DNA of 56,054 bases, taken from assembly GCF_028712425.1 (NCBI RefSeq), contig NZ_JAQTQD010000005.1, positions 1 through 56,054 on the forward strand, written 5' to 3'. Position 1 is the first letter of the stretch. Every line of letters starts with the position of its first letter. Below, piece after piece: positions 24,794-33,999 of the stretch. The notes under the pieces were generated by a model, which searched no databases, was not told where the DNA came from, and saw only the letters and a program-made list of their open reading frames with translations. This DNA comes from Methanoregula sp. GTDB lineage: Archaea > Halobacteriota > Methanomicrobia > Methanomicrobiales > Methanospirillaceae. Position numbers and translations under genes: made by a program.

Positions 24794-26287
24794 ATGACTC
24801 CGGAATCTAATGTCATCGATACCAATTCTCATGATATTGAACTTCTTATTGATAGAATAAGTTCTATCGCATATGATGATAACTTAAAAACCACCTTAGT
24901 TGTTAAATCAATAAACTGTCGAGAATGGGAGAAAGAGAAAAGCATTTTTGAGCGATATAAGTTTCCTGATGAGTATTTATCAAATAGCGATATAAAAAAA
25001 TTGGCTTCCAGATATTATGTAGAAATTCGATCACAAAAAACTACATACAACGAACATATACATTTTGGACATTTTGATTTCAGACCAACATCCGCAACAA
25101 TTTGTGATGCATTTCTTCCAATTCCTGAAAAAAACGGTTTTTTTGTTACATGTAAAAAAGCATACAAGTCTGATGATTTTGAAAATCCTACAATTTCCAC
25201 AGTACCTTACACAATGCCCGATATAAAATTAGGCGCGTGTGCACCCTCAAGTCTATGGATTATCTTGACTACATTGGCAAATGAATTAGGGCTGCAATAT
25301 TATTCACTTTCAGACATTGCATTGAATTTACCTAAAAACTCTCTCTCGAAAAATGGTATACGAGATTTTGAAGCCGTTATTAAAAAAATGAATTTTGAAT
25401 ACTATTATCATTACGGTATACCTCAAAGAGATGAGTACCAAGAAATTGAAAAAAAAATACAAACGAAATCAGAATGTAAAGGGGATTGCAAATTATCGAA
25501 ACTTTTCGCTCATATCCATACAGATTCTAAAAACATGAGTTTGATGGATTCTGATACATTATACGCCTATATTGAATCAGAAATTCCTGTGTATTTAGTT
25601 TTTGATTTTGAGAGTTTATTACTACTACCCACTTATTCTAAATGGAAAAAATCTGAAGAGTGTTCACCCACAGAAAAGGACAAGGAAAAATATCATGCTA
25701 TCGTTGCTGTTGGCCATACATTAAATAAAAATGGCGAACATCCAGATTTCATCGTTCATGATGTCGATCTAGCACCATTCATCGTGATACCTCAAGAATT
25801 TATTAATAAACATTTATTGGAGGCGTTGGTCTTACTTCCTGAAAACACAGTCCATTATACGTTTATTAAAAAAATATTTGAAGAAAAAATTTTACCAAAT
25901 TTTTTAAAAATTGATAAACATCTCGATTCACTTTCACCAATTGATGAATTAAAAATCAGACCATTCTTAATGCGCTCGCAACGTATCAAATTCTGGTTTT
26001 CTAATAAATTAAAATATCCAGAAGAAATTACCCAAATTTTTTCAGTAGCAGAATTTCCAAAATATGTATGGGTATTCGAATTTAGTAATAGTAAAACTAG
26101 AGAGAAAAATCAGTCCTTGGGTCATATAATTTTTAATGCAAGCGTATCAGCAAAACAATCCAGCCCTGTGTTAATAACATCTCCAAATTATTTATTGTGG
26201 TATGAAAATGGAGAGCTTCGAGATTCATCAAAGGACAACCCGGATTCTTTTTACTTTGGGCTATCTCTTTTTCGATGCAAAGGATAA
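24794..26287 (+). CDS. predicted C39/papain-like cysteine peptidase in AT-rich island
   Basis: This 497-residue cytoplasmic protein has no signal peptide. The middle contains a pattern typical of C39-type cysteine peptidases: a Cys at residue 149 in GACAPSSLWIILTTLANELG at the head of a helix, then SEIPVYLVFDFE, then His 301 in YHAIVAVGHTLN, then Asp 323 in PDFIVHDVDLAPF. The order Cys-His-Asp and the Val-Gly after the His match the C39_2/papain-like fold. The N-terminal ~140 and C-terminal ~150 residues are unrecognised. It shares the AT-rich codon bias of its neighbours. The catalytic assignment is by motif; the substrate is unknown. Confidence 0.62.
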   Translation: MTPESNVIDTNSHDIELLIDRISSIAYDDNLKTTLVVKSINCREWEKEKSIFERYKFPDEYLSNSDIKKLASRYYVEIRSQKTTYNEHIHFGHFDFRPTSATICDAFLPIPEKNGFFVTCKKAYKSDDFENPTISTVPYTMPDIKLGACAPSSLWIILTTLANELGLQYYSLSDIALNLPKNSLSKNGIRDFEAVIKKMNFEYYYHYGIPQRDEYQEIEKKIQTKSECKGDCKLSKLFAHIHTDSKNMSLMDSDTLYAYIESEIPVYLVFDFESLLLLPTYSKWKKSEECSPTEKDKEKYHAIVAVGHTLNKNGEHPDFIVHDVDLAPFIVIPQEFINKHLLEALVLLPENTVHYTFIKKIFEEKILPNFLKIDKHLDSLSPIDELKIRPFLMRSQRIKFWFSNKLKYPEEITQIFSVAEFPKYVWVFEFSNSKTREKNQSLGHIIFNASVSAKQSSPVLITSPNYLLWYENGELRDSSKDNPDSFYFGLSLFRCKG

Positions 26288-26361
26288 TTCTTCATTTTAC
26301 AGCATTTTCAATAATTTACTTAATGGAATATAATGTAAAAATATTGAAAATAAGAAGTCTA

Positions 26362-26444
26362 TGCGAGAAGCAGGAGTTGAACCTGCGAACCCCTTCGGGA
26401 ACAGATCTTGAGTCTGCCTCTGTTGGCCACTTAGATATTCTCGC
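26362..26444 (-). tRNA. tRNA-Leu (CAA)
   Basis: Read on the minus strand, the acceptor GCGAGAA pairs with TTCTCGC, with A as discriminator. The anticodon arm GCAGA-CTCAAGA-TCTGT gives anticodon CAA (leucine, codon UUG). A class II long variable arm (TTCCCGAAGGGG) and the TψC arm GCAGGTTCAACTCCTGC are present. CCA is not encoded. Its 3' end faces the AT-rich island, the usual arrangement for an integration site. Confidence 0.94.
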
Positions 26445-26550
26445 GCAGAATAGTATGGGGGAGAGGAGAGTAAAAGGCTTTCACAGGACACAAAATCCCG
26501 TCAGGAATTCCCGGTTCCCACATCCTTAATTACCTGAATATTCTCATTAG

Positions 26551-27741
26551 ATGAGCATGATTGAGCGCTTGTGGCAGGGCCGTTACCGCGATCTCCTCAT
26601 CGCAGTCCCGGTAATCGTGTTCTTCCTCATCGTGCTGGCGCTTTCAGGTTCTGAGGTCCTCGGCGGGGACCTTGGGGAGTTCGTGCTTGCCGGCGGGATG
26701 GTAGCACCCTTTGTCATCCTCGCCTTCCTCGCCTATACAGGGGAGACGTCCCGCTGGGCCCGGTATACCGCGGTCCTCTGGCTCCTTGGTATCCTCTTCT
26801 GTATCTGGGCCATGACCCTTATGATCACTCTTGCACCGGTGATCAGTCTCACCGGTGACGAAGCCGCCCTCGACGCGTATCTTGAGACGCAGCCTCCGGA
26901 ATCGATGGGCATTGTACTCCTCGTCTCGCTCGGGGCGGTCTTTGCCAGTCTCCTCGGCTTCTCCCACCGGTTCCGGGGGCACCTGTCCCGCGTCCTGCCG
27001 TTCAACCCGGATTCGTTTGCCCACACCATCGGTCTTGTCTGTGTTATCGCGCTCATCGTTCTTCCATTGGTCCCGCTGGCTGTCAACGGCAATGCTCCGT
27101 TCCTGGATGCCGGGCTGCAGGAAGCCCTTGGTATCGGGAGCGAGGAGCCCGGTTCCAGCGTCAAGCTCGACATCTTCACCCTCATCTGGACAACCATTGC
27201 CTCGTTCTTCTTTGTCGGGCTCTGGGTCAGAAAAGACCTTCCGGCAACGCTCTCACGTCTTGGCCTGGTCCGGCCTTCCGCCCGGCAGGTTGCCCTCGGG
27301 GTAGCAGCTGGCATCCTGCTCGTTGGAGCCTTTACCGTTATCGATGATCTCCTGGTGCAGCTCTTCGTTGCCTGTGGTATCACGGTGACAGACGAGGTAT
27401 TGGTGAACAACCTGTTCATCGCTTCCTTCACGCCACTTGCGGCACTCGTGGCATCGGTTGCCGCAGGATTCGGGGAAGAACTCTCGGTCCGCGGCGTGAT
27501 CCAGCCCCGGTTCGGTATCCTCCTTGCAGCCCTTGTCTTTGCATCCCTGCATGCGTACCAGTACGCGTGGGACGGTGTGATCGAAGTCTTCCTTATCGGG
27601 CTCTGCTTCGGTGTGCTCCGGCAGTACACCAACACCTCAACGAGCGCCATTGCGCACGGGATCTACGATCTCGTGCTCTTCTCCCTCATTATGGCGGGGA
27701 TCACGACGATTTATGAGAGGGGATTGGATCCGGAAGGTTGA
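26551..27741 (+). CDS. CPBP family intramembrane metalloprotease
   Basis: This 396-residue membrane protein has about nine or ten hydrophobic helices. The C-terminal CPBP (CAAX prenyl protease 2-like) domain carries the metal/catalytic motifs: GFGEELSVRG (EExxxR, near residue 310), LVFASLHAYQ (the second His) and SAIAHGIYD (third His-containing motif). Members cleave prenylated proteins or handle bacteriocin-type peptides; the archaeal substrate is unknown. The ATG is about 100 bp from the tRNA-Leu gene. It is GC-rich like the backbone, so it probably lies outside the island. Hairpin array R2 begins a few bases after its stop codon. Confidence 0.9.
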   Translation: MSMIERLWQGRYRDLLIAVPVIVFFLIVLALSGSEVLGGDLGEFVLAGGMVAPFVILAFLAYTGETSRWARYTAVLWLLGILFCIWAMTLMITLAPVISLTGDEAALDAYLETQPPESMGIVLLVSLGAVFASLLGFSHRFRGHLSRVLPFNPDSFAHTIGLVCVIALIVLPLVPLAVNGNAPFLDAGLQEALGIGSEEPGSSVKLDIFTLIWTTIASFFFVGLWVRKDLPATLSRLGLVRPSARQVALGVAAGILLVGAFTVIDDLLVQLFVACGITVTDEVLVNNLFIASFTPLAALVASVAAGFGEELSVRGVIQPRFGILLAALVFASLHAYQYAWDGVIEVFLIGLCFGVLRQYTNTSTSAIAHGIYDLVLFSLIMAGITTIYERGLDPEG

Positions 27742-27745
27742 GGGG

Positions 27746-28031
27746 GCTTCGTATTTGATGAATACGAGACCTTCGTAAGATGGTCGAGGAGGAGGAGAAC
27801 CATTGGCTGTTCAATCCTCAACTTGGTCGAAGAATCCTTCAGGTTCCTCGAAGAACTACGTTCTTCTCATCTCACAAGTCTGATGACTTGTTCGATTCTC
27901 CAACTTCGGGTCTTCGACCCTCGACAACTCGATGAGCCCTGCAGGATCCTCTTGAACGTCGGGTCCGATGACCCTCCGCTAGTCGAAGAATCCTTCGGGT
28001 TCTTCTCCAGCCTGCCCTTCCCTTGCGGGAA
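27746..28031. repeat. hairpin-array repeat R2
   Basis: This intergenic array fills the gap between two convergent genes. Units include TCGTATT-TGATG-AATACGA (about 27751-27769), GAAGAAC-TAC-GTTCTTC (27850-27866), ACAAGTC-TGAT-GACTTGT (27874-27891), GGGTC-TTC-GACCC, GGGTC-CGAT-GACCC, and at the right end a long near-perfect stem CTGCC-TTCCC/GGGAA-GGCAG, which may terminate transcripts of either flanking gene. The loops are TGAT-like, so R2 is in the opposite orientation to R1 and R3. A 54-nt stretch (27848-27901) is identical to R1 in inverted orientation. Several stems are eroded. Confidence 0.8.
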
Positions 28032-28038
28032 CGGCAGT

Positions 28039-31000
28039 CTACATGAAGTCCGCCAACCCAAGCTGCTGCTGTTTCTCCTCACCGAACGTAGACTCGATCG
28101 CGAGGTCGATCACTTCCACCCGCTGCTTGGTGTACTCTGAAATATGGTATTTCCGGCAGATTTCGCGGGACATCTCAAGGTACTTCTTCACAGAGCCCTC
28201 GTGAACGGTGGGGATGATATTGCCATTGCAGATGCCCTTGCCCTTGAACTTCGTGCACTTGCCGGCAAGCGGCATGCGGCGGTAGCTCGTGTTACATTTC
28301 GTGCACCGGAACTTCTGCTTGGAGAAGGCAGAGAGGTTTCCCATCAGGTCGCGGATGAAATGCGTGTTTAAGACCCGCTCCGCCACATCGTCGGCATCCA
28401 CGGCCCGGATCTTCTCCGCGAGTTCGAGTTCAGCGCCGAGCTTGTCGGTCATCGTCTTCATCTGGGTATACATGGATTCGATGGGGCCGGCCGAAATATC
28501 CGAGGTGTCGTGGGTGAACTGGAACCCTTCGAGCTGGGCCGGCGTGCCGAGCCGGTTCTCGACGCGGTCGATGAGCTTGACGATGGTTTTTGGCTCCGCG
28601 TACGTGAGGGCACTCGTGTAGACCTCGATCGGGTACCGCTCGCAGACATCGACATTGAGCGCCTCCTTGTCGATCTCAGCCGGGTCGATACGGCTGGTCA
28701 GCACCAGGGGAGCGTCCATGGAACCCCCGCGGTTCTGCGGCAGGAACGAGCGGGAGAAGTTGATCAGGCCGTCGAGAAGGAGCATGATGCAGTCCTCATC
28801 GCCATCGCACTGGCCGGTGAAGATGCCATTTGCCACCAGCGTGTGGTCGTCGGCAACCGTCAGGCAGTAGACCCGCTCTTCAGGAGCCGGGACCTGTTCC
28901 GCGAGCTTGATGGTATCGGAGATGACGCAACTGCCTTCAAAAACCGGCACCGAATCACCGGGCTTGAGCTCCATTGCCCTGAGCTTGCGAAGATAGCCGG
29001 TGTCCCAGACAAGCATCGCGTGGTCGGGGGTGACGACCAGCTCCTTTCCGCGGGAGGTGGTGAACCGGATCAGCGCCGCCGGTGAACGGTGGACCGAGAC
29101 CGAGGTCACCTTCCGGAGGTGTATCTGGCCGGAGGTGTCCACGGCACGGGTCCAGAACGGCCGGGCCGGGTCCGAATAATACGTGCCGAGCCGGTCAAGG
29201 CCGGGCCGGGTGAGGTCGAAGTTCTCCAGCACGAACTTCCGGATCGGGAGCTTCTCCCACCTGCTGCCGTCGTTGACCTCGATCTCCGTCTCGCCCCAGA
29301 AGCAGTTCCGGCGTTTTGCGGCATGGAAGAACGGGTGGGCATATCCCACGTTGGCCCTTGTGAACCCGACGATCCTTGCAAGGACGCCGGCGCTCGTGTG
29401 CGGGGCAAGACCGATGACGAGATGCCCGATGAGGTCATCGGGTTTGCTGACCTTGTAGAACGGTTCAAGGCCATAGCATTTGACGAGCAGTTCATCCATG
29501 AACTTTGTCACGCTGACCAGCCATTCGGCGCAGGAGTCGGAGACAAGGATATCCTGCGGGTGAAGCTCGACCACCTGCGATCCATTCTGGAGATCGTAGC
29601 CGTGCGTGTCTTTCGTGTACCCGAGCGAACGCATCTTCTCCACAGGGACGCGGACCTCGTCCGGGCGGATGTGGGTGAGGGGCAGGTCGATCATATCGAA
29701 CCGTGTCGTGCCATCCTTGAAGACAAAGACGTTCTGCTGCGCCCGGAGAATCCCCTTCTCCATTGCCTCCACTGTCTTCTCCCTTGAGATGACTCCCTTG
29801 ACCCCCTTGACGAGTGCGATGCTGTCGGTCCTAAGGCCCATCCGCTCCATCGCCTTTGCGTACTCTGCCTTCACGTTCAGGCTGATCCGCTGGCTGCACA
29901 TGGCGGGGGCATCGCAGCTCGGGCACCGGTCCTGCGTGAGCTCGTGGCCGCACTTTGAGCAGGTGAAGAGGGCGATCGTGTGCCCCCCGCACTTGTCGCA
30001 CCGGTTCATGTAGGTTATCTCGCCGCACTGGCTGCACCGGCGCCGCCCTACTTCGATCTCGATGATCCCGCCTTCCTTCTGGAAGTCGAGGTCAACGTTG
30101 TCTGCGTCGACCTCTGCAGTGTGCGTGGAGGCGGACTGGAACGAGCGCCGGGCCCCGCCTGAGTCCCCGAGCGGGAAGAGGACATGGGGCGGCGGGTTCA
30201 TCTTCCGGGGTTTCGATTTCCCCGGCCGGCCCATGCGGCCACCGATCCGGGTACCGGAGCGGGACCGCATCTTCAGGCCGGAGAGGTGCATCACCATATC
30301 GAGAGGGGCTGCTCCTTCGGGGAGAGTCTGCCAGGTATCGCGCTTCTTCAGGCTGCCATCCAATCCGAGGCCGGCAAGGAACGTACGGTACGTGCGGATG
30401 ACGATAGTATCCTCGCGGAGATCATGGGAGAGGAGGATCTCTTCGAGAGCAGCCTTGATGGCAGGATCGGTGGGAAGATGGAGGCCGTCCTCGTGAATCG
30501 ATCCTTTTGCGGATACATACTCAGCCACTGCCCGGATCTGGTCTGTGGTGATGTCGTCCCAGAACCATGTCCACGCCGGGTGGAGATACCCCCCATTCTG
30601 TGCATACTCCAGGGCTTCTGCCTCATCCTTTGGGGGCTTCACCCCATCCCCCGCGTCAAGCAGCCACCATTCCTCGCAATACCCTGCGGGAACCAGCGGA
30701 TGGTTGTTCTCCAAAAATTCCCCGAACGAGATGAGGATCTCACCGACATCGAGGATCTTCTCGATCCCCGGGCCAAGCCGTTTTGCGGTTGCTTCATCGT
30801 CGATCCGGAGCACGCTGCCCTCCCGGAGCCGAACCGTCGGACCCTCAAGTGTATCCACCGGCACCACCCCGCAGGCCTTGCCGGGTCGCTCGGTCTTCAT
30901 CTGGGTGCCCGTGGCAAGGAACTCGCCGAGGATATAGAGCGTGGCCGGGTGCATCCCGGCAGCGGCAAACCCGGTGTTCCGTGACCTCCCGTACCGGAGC

Positions 31001-31956
31001 CGGAATCCCCCTTTGCGCATCGGGTAGGAGAATACCGGCCGGCCGCCGATGAGATCCCGGAGGTACTTGTCGAGCGGCTTGATCCCCGTGCTCTTGCCGC
31101 CATCCCCGCTCTTGGCCGCACCGGCGATCAGCTTGTCGAGCCAGTCCCAGCCCTCCATCTTCATCTTCTCGACCCGGCCTTTGAGCTTCCGGGCCTTCCC
31201 GGCAATCCCTTCACCGATGACGAGCGCCATGCCCCCCCGCACAACGTTCGTCTCCACCCGCTCCAGGTTCCGGTGGCCCGAGACCTCTTCCTGCTCGGTT
31301 GCTTCACCGTCAATGCAGACCGGGCAGTTCTCGATGATGAGCCGGATCTCGGCTTCGCTCGGGAGGTACTGGAGGTTCATGATCGAGTTGTACTGCCGGA
31401 TCTCCTCCACGTAGCGCTCCACCTCCTCCTGCCGGGCAATATACCGGTTGATCCCCAGTTTCTGGCGCACGTAGTCGCCGACCAGCACCGACATGGCCTG
31501 CGCCGTACCACCGGCACTCCGGATCGGGCCGGCATAGAAGATCATCAGGTACTGGGTCCCGTCGTCATTCTTCCCGAGCGAGACCTTGGCTATCCCTTCC
31601 GTGGGGGCGGATACGACGCCTTCTGTCAGGAGCGCCATGGCAACGCGGATGGAGTGGTCGAGCACCTCCATGATGTCCTTCTCCCCAAACCTCCGGGCAA
31701 CGAAATCGTCACCGATACGGAGGGCCGCTTCCTCGCGGGACATTGTTGCCTCGAGCTCGCGGATCCGGGCCGCAACGCCTTTGACCCCGGTCAGGACCTC
31801 CACCCGGTCAGCGAGATCACTTGCAATCGGGATCTCGACATCGGTGCTGGGGTCGAGGCCCCGTAACCGTGCCTCTTTTGCTATCGCAATCTGCTGATGG
31901 AGCCCGTCCAGCAGGGACTTCTCGTAGGCCTCCATCACGGGCGAGAGCTTGAGCAT
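28039..31956 (-). CDS. polC: DNA polymerase D large subunit DP2, with intein
   Basis: This is the catalytic subunit of the archaeal replicative polymerase PolD (euryarchaeal; partner DP1 is elsewhere). The precursor is 1305 residues, of which 165 are an intein, leaving 1140. Visible signatures: [15 protein letters not shown] near the N-terminus, [21 protein letters not shown], the catalytic segment AAKRRN/CDGDEDC that is split by the intein, [11 protein letters not shown], and zinc-binding Cys clusters (CSQCGEI, CDKCGGH, CSKCGHE, CPSC) in the central third plus CTKCNTSY near the C-terminus. I use the ATG at 31956 ([18 protein letters not shown]) because homologues begin there; the frame extends 23 codons further upstream. 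Its stop is 8 bp from hairpin array R2. Confidence 0.95.
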   Translation of the reverse strand: MLKLSPVMEAYEKSLLDGLHQQIAIAKEARLRGLDPSTDVEIPIASDLADRVEVLTGVKGVAARIRELEATMSREEAALRIGDDFVARRFGEKDIMEVLDHSIRVAMALLTEGVVSAPTEGIAKVSLGKNDDGTQYLMIFYAGPIRSAGGTAQAMSVLVGDYVRQKLGINRYIARQEEVERYVEEIRQYNSIMNLQYLPSEAEIRLIIENCPVCIDGEATEQEEVSGHRNLERVETNVVRGGMALVIGEGIAGKARKLKGRVEKMKMEGWDWLDKLIAGAAKSGDGGKSTGIKPLDKYLRDLIGGRPVFSYPMRKGGFRLRYGRSRNTGFAAAGMHPATLYILGEFLATGTQMKTERPGKACGVVPVDTLEGPTVRLREGSVLRIDDEATAKRLGPGIEKILDVGEILISFGEFLENNHPLVPAGYCEEWWLLDAGDGVKPPKDEAEALEYAQNGGYLHPAWTWFWDDITTDQIRAVAEYVSAKGSIHEDGLHLPTDPAIKAALEEILLSHDLREDTIVIRTYRTFLAGLGLDGSLKKRDTWQTLPEGAAPLDMVMHLSGLKMRSRSGTRIGGRMGRPGKSKPRKMNPPPHVLFPLGDSGGARRSFQSASTHTAEVDADNVDLDFQKEGGIIEIEVGRRRCSQCGEITYMNRCDKCGGHTIALFTCSKCGHELTQDRCPSCDAPAMCSQRISLNVKAEYAKAMERMGLRTDSIALVKGVKGVISREKTVEAMEKGILRAQQNVFVFKDGTTRFDMIDLPLTHIRPDEVRVPVEKMRSLGYTKDTHGYDLQNGSQVVELHPQDILVSDSCAEWLVSVTKFMDELLVKCYGLEPFYKVSKPDDLIGHLVIGLAPHTSAGVLARIVGFTRANVGYAHPFFHAAKRRNCFWGETEIEVNDGSRWEKLPIRKFVLENFDLTRPGLDRLGTYYSDPARPFWTRAVDTSGQIHLRKVTSVSVHRSPAALIRFTTSRGKELVVTPDHAMLVWDTGYLRKLRAMELKPGDSVPVFEGSCVISDTIKLAEQVPAPEERVYCLTVADDHTLVANGIFTGQCDGDEDCIMLLLDGLINFSRSFLPQNRGGSMDAPLVLTSRIDPAEIDKEALNVDVCERYPIEVYTSALTYAEPKTIVKLIDRVENRLGTPAQLEGFQFTHDTSDISAGPIESMYTQMKTMTDKLGAELELAEKIRAVDADDVAERVLNTHFIRDLMGNLSAFSKQKFRCTKCNTSYRRMPLAGKCTKFKGKGICNGNIIPTVHEGSVKKYLEMSREICRKYHISEYTKQRVEVIDLAIESTFGEEKQQQLGLADFM
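28810..29304 (-). other. mini-intein in PolD DP2 (165 aa)
   Basis: The intein runs from Cys ([10 protein letters not shown], block A) to Gln (ANGIFTGQ, block G), with Cys as the first residue of the C-extein. Block B is VVTPDHAML (TxxH) and block [12 protein letters not shown]. At 165 residues it has no room for a homing endonuclease. The terminal residue is Gln instead of Asn and the usual penultimate His is Gly; a C-terminal Gln is known to be compatible with splicing in the Pyrococcus Pol-II intein. It is inserted in the catalytic RN/CDGDEDC motif of the polymerase, so splicing must occur for an active enzyme. Confidence 0.93.
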
Positions 31957-32116
31957 ATCTACGGATGGGCCGTGAGGGGATTTATGAGTGCTGATTAAGG
32001 AGGGGGCTGTGGAACCCTGGACCACAGGGATTTCTTACAATGGCCGGCAGGGAAAAGAGGGAGTCAAAACAGGAAAAAGGGAGGGTGATATCATGCGCTG
32101 CGAAACGCAAGCACGG

Positions 32117-32845
32117 TTATTCTTTCTTTGGCTCGTCTTCCTTTTTAACCGCTTCTGTCTTCGCCTTGTGCGTGAAAATGGAAGCACCGGCGCCGATCGA
32201 TGCGGTGACGATACCAATCAGGGCTGCAATCACCGTCGGGTTCTCCAGCGGGCTCTCAGATGCGGGTTCTGTGGCAACCGGCGTGGCCGTTATTACCGGG
32301 GCAGCAGTGGCGGGAGGCGCCGATGGCGTGGCGACAATAATCTGCGGGGAGCCGGTGCTCATGGGATGAAGTGTCCCGTACTCGGTGGTCTCCTGGCCGG
32401 CGATGACATAGATGGTTCCTTCATAATCGATATACCCGCTCAGGGAGAGGCGGATCAGGTGGTTTCCCGGGGCAAGGCTGGTTACCGTTCCCGGGGTGGT
32501 GCCATGATATACCCCGTCAATGAGGATCGCGGCGCCGGGCGGCGATGAGGCCACGAACACGCCCCCGGTTGTCGGGGTGGCGGTGGGAACGACCGTTGTC
32601 ACGGTTGTTGCCGGGATGGTCGTAGCTGTCGTTGTCGGGGCCGCGGTGGTGGTTGTCGGTACTTCGGTGGTCGCCGTCGTTTGCACGGTAGTTGTGGGAG
32701 GAACGGTGGTCTCAGTGGTGACAATGGTTGTTTCACTGGTCGTGGGAACCGTGGTATTCGTGACGTTTCCATCGTCAGCCATCACGGGCAGAACCAGGCA
32801 TGCTGCGACAAGAAGGAGAATGAGATACGTATAGTTCTTTTTCAT
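32117..32845 (-). CDS. PEGA-domain surface protein
   Basis: This 242-residue exported protein has a signal peptide (residues ~1-23, LVLPVMADD), a Thr/Val/Pro-rich spacer likely to be O-glycosylated (about 25-95), a PEGA beta-domain (GGVFVASSPPGAAILIDGVYHG...PGNHLIRLSLSGYIDYEGTI), a second Pro/Ala/Thr linker, and a C-terminal membrane helix (VIAALIGIVTASIGAGASIF) with a short charged cytoplasmic tail. It is a wall-bound protein anchored in the membrane. The GGAGAT ribosome-binding site supports the start. Such proteins are common in Methanomicrobiales envelopes; the binding partner is unknown. The 286-bp gap to the next gene on this strand holds nothing I can support. Confidence 0.85.
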   Translation of the reverse strand: MKKNYTYLILLLVAACLVLPVMADDGNVTNTTVPTTSETTIVTTETTVPPTTTVQTTATTEVPTTTTAAPTTTATTIPATTVTTVVPTATPTTGGVFVASSPPGAAILIDGVYHGTTPGTVTSLAPGNHLIRLSLSGYIDYEGTIYVIAGQETTEYGTLHPMSTGSPQIIVATPSAPPATAAPVITATPVATEPASESPLENPTVIAALIGIVTASIGAGASIFTHKAKTEAVKKEDEPKKE

Positions 32846-33131
32846 GATTGGATCTCCATGAGTTCATATCCGGGTGCGGACCCCTGCCCGTGAGAGATAC
32901 GCCGGCCTCCTGTCACGGGAGAACACCCTTCCGGGGATCATGGTTTCTGAAAAGTATTGCGTGGTCTGCCATGATGAATGTTACCAGATGAGAATAAAAG
33001 CACCAGATGTCATCCGGCAGGGACCGGTACGGGGATACGTCCTGTGGGGGGCATAGGAAAAAAGGGAGGGGAATAAAGAGAGGGGAGTAAAACCCCAACC
33101 CTTTCGTGGGAATACCTGAGTTGTGGATTCC

Positions 33132-33809
33132 TCACTTGGAGATAGATTCCAGTACCTTTTCCATGAACTGTTCGCTGCGGTTCTTCATGCCGAACCAGAC
33201 CACAATGGCAATCGAAGCACCAAGGCCGATCCCGATACCCCAGAAGATGGGTGTAATGATCGTGTAGATGATCGTGAGATCGAGCATTAGCTGCGAGAGG
33301 GCCAGCATAACTACAACGAAGTACAGGAAGAGCCGGAGCAGGACGAGGACGGGTGTGACCATTTCGATCTTCGAGGTCTGCGAGTATTTCCTGAAGAAGT
33401 CGATGAAGAAATCGACAAGGATGATTCCTATGACAAGGATGATCACGAATGCAACTACATGCGGGATATACTCGATGACCTGTGCCATGAACTTGCTGAT
33501 GTAGTCAAGGTTGAGGATGTCGACTGCCGCAAGGATCGCGATAAGGTACACGACACAGCGCATGGTGATGTCGCCCAGGTAGCCCAGCGACACATGCGAT
33601 GTTGCTACGGTCTTTCCTACATCCGATTCGCCGATCAAGGGGGCGGAGGAGACTGCGGCCATGGCCTTGTCGATGATGATCCGGACCGCCTTGCCCAGCA
33701 CACGTCCGACAATCCAGCCAAGAAGAAGAACAATCACTGCACCAATGATGGCAGGAAGAACTGCCACTACATTTTCCAATCCACGGGAAATAATGTCAAC
33801 AGACACCAT
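33132..33809 (-). CDS. MscS-type conserved TM-helix-repeat membrane protein
   Basis: This 225-residue protein has four or more membrane helices. Its N-terminal helix VLPAIIGAVIVLLLGWIVGRVLGKAVRIII and the repeat near residues 95-130 (VAFVIILVIGIILVDFFIDFFRKY) match the TM-helix repeat found at the N-terminus of mechanosensitive-channel-like proteins. It lacks the MscS beta-domain, so it may not gate as a classical MscS. The start is fixed by AAGGAG upstream of the ATG. A TATA-like GATTTAAAAAG lies just before it, and a 14-bp palindrome lies beyond that, shared with the divergent HTH-PAS gene. Confidence 0.8.
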   Translation of the reverse strand: MVSVDIISRGLENVVAVLPAIIGAVIVLLLGWIVGRVLGKAVRIIIDKAMAAVSSAPLIGESDVGKTVATSHVSLGYLGDITMRCVVYLIAILAAVDILNLDYISKFMAQVIEYIPHVVAFVIILVIGIILVDFFIDFFRKYSQTSKIEMVTPVLVLLRLFLYFVVVMLALSQLMLDLTIIYTIITPIFWGIGIGLGASIAIVVWFGMKNRSEQFMEKVLESISK

Positions 33810-33861
33810 ACAGATTACTCCTTATTCAGATCTTTTTAAATCCTTCTGATATAGGGTTGCA

Positions 33862-33875
33862 GCAGCATATGCTGC
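33862..33875. promoter_or_regulatory. palindrome GCAGCATATGCTGC between divergent promoters
   Basis: A perfect 14-bp palindrome in the 190-bp gap between the MscS-like gene and the HTH-PAS gene, about 25 bp upstream of the TATA box of the former. This is the position expected of a regulator binding site; the adjacent HTH-PAS protein is the natural candidate. Confidence 0.5.
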
Positions 33876-33999
33876 GACACTACACAGTAGTTTTAACGTT
33901 GTTTATATTTAAATTATCCAGTAATTGATTATACATTCTGGTGATTCATAACACTTATAAATTTTGGAGGGCAATAGAGTACCTACAACACCTTCAGGC

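Noticed and set aside
26445-26550. Integrase or attachment site on the right side of tRNA-Leu
   Set aside because: The 106-bp gap has no repeat of the tRNA end and the next gene is a backbone-like CPBP protease.
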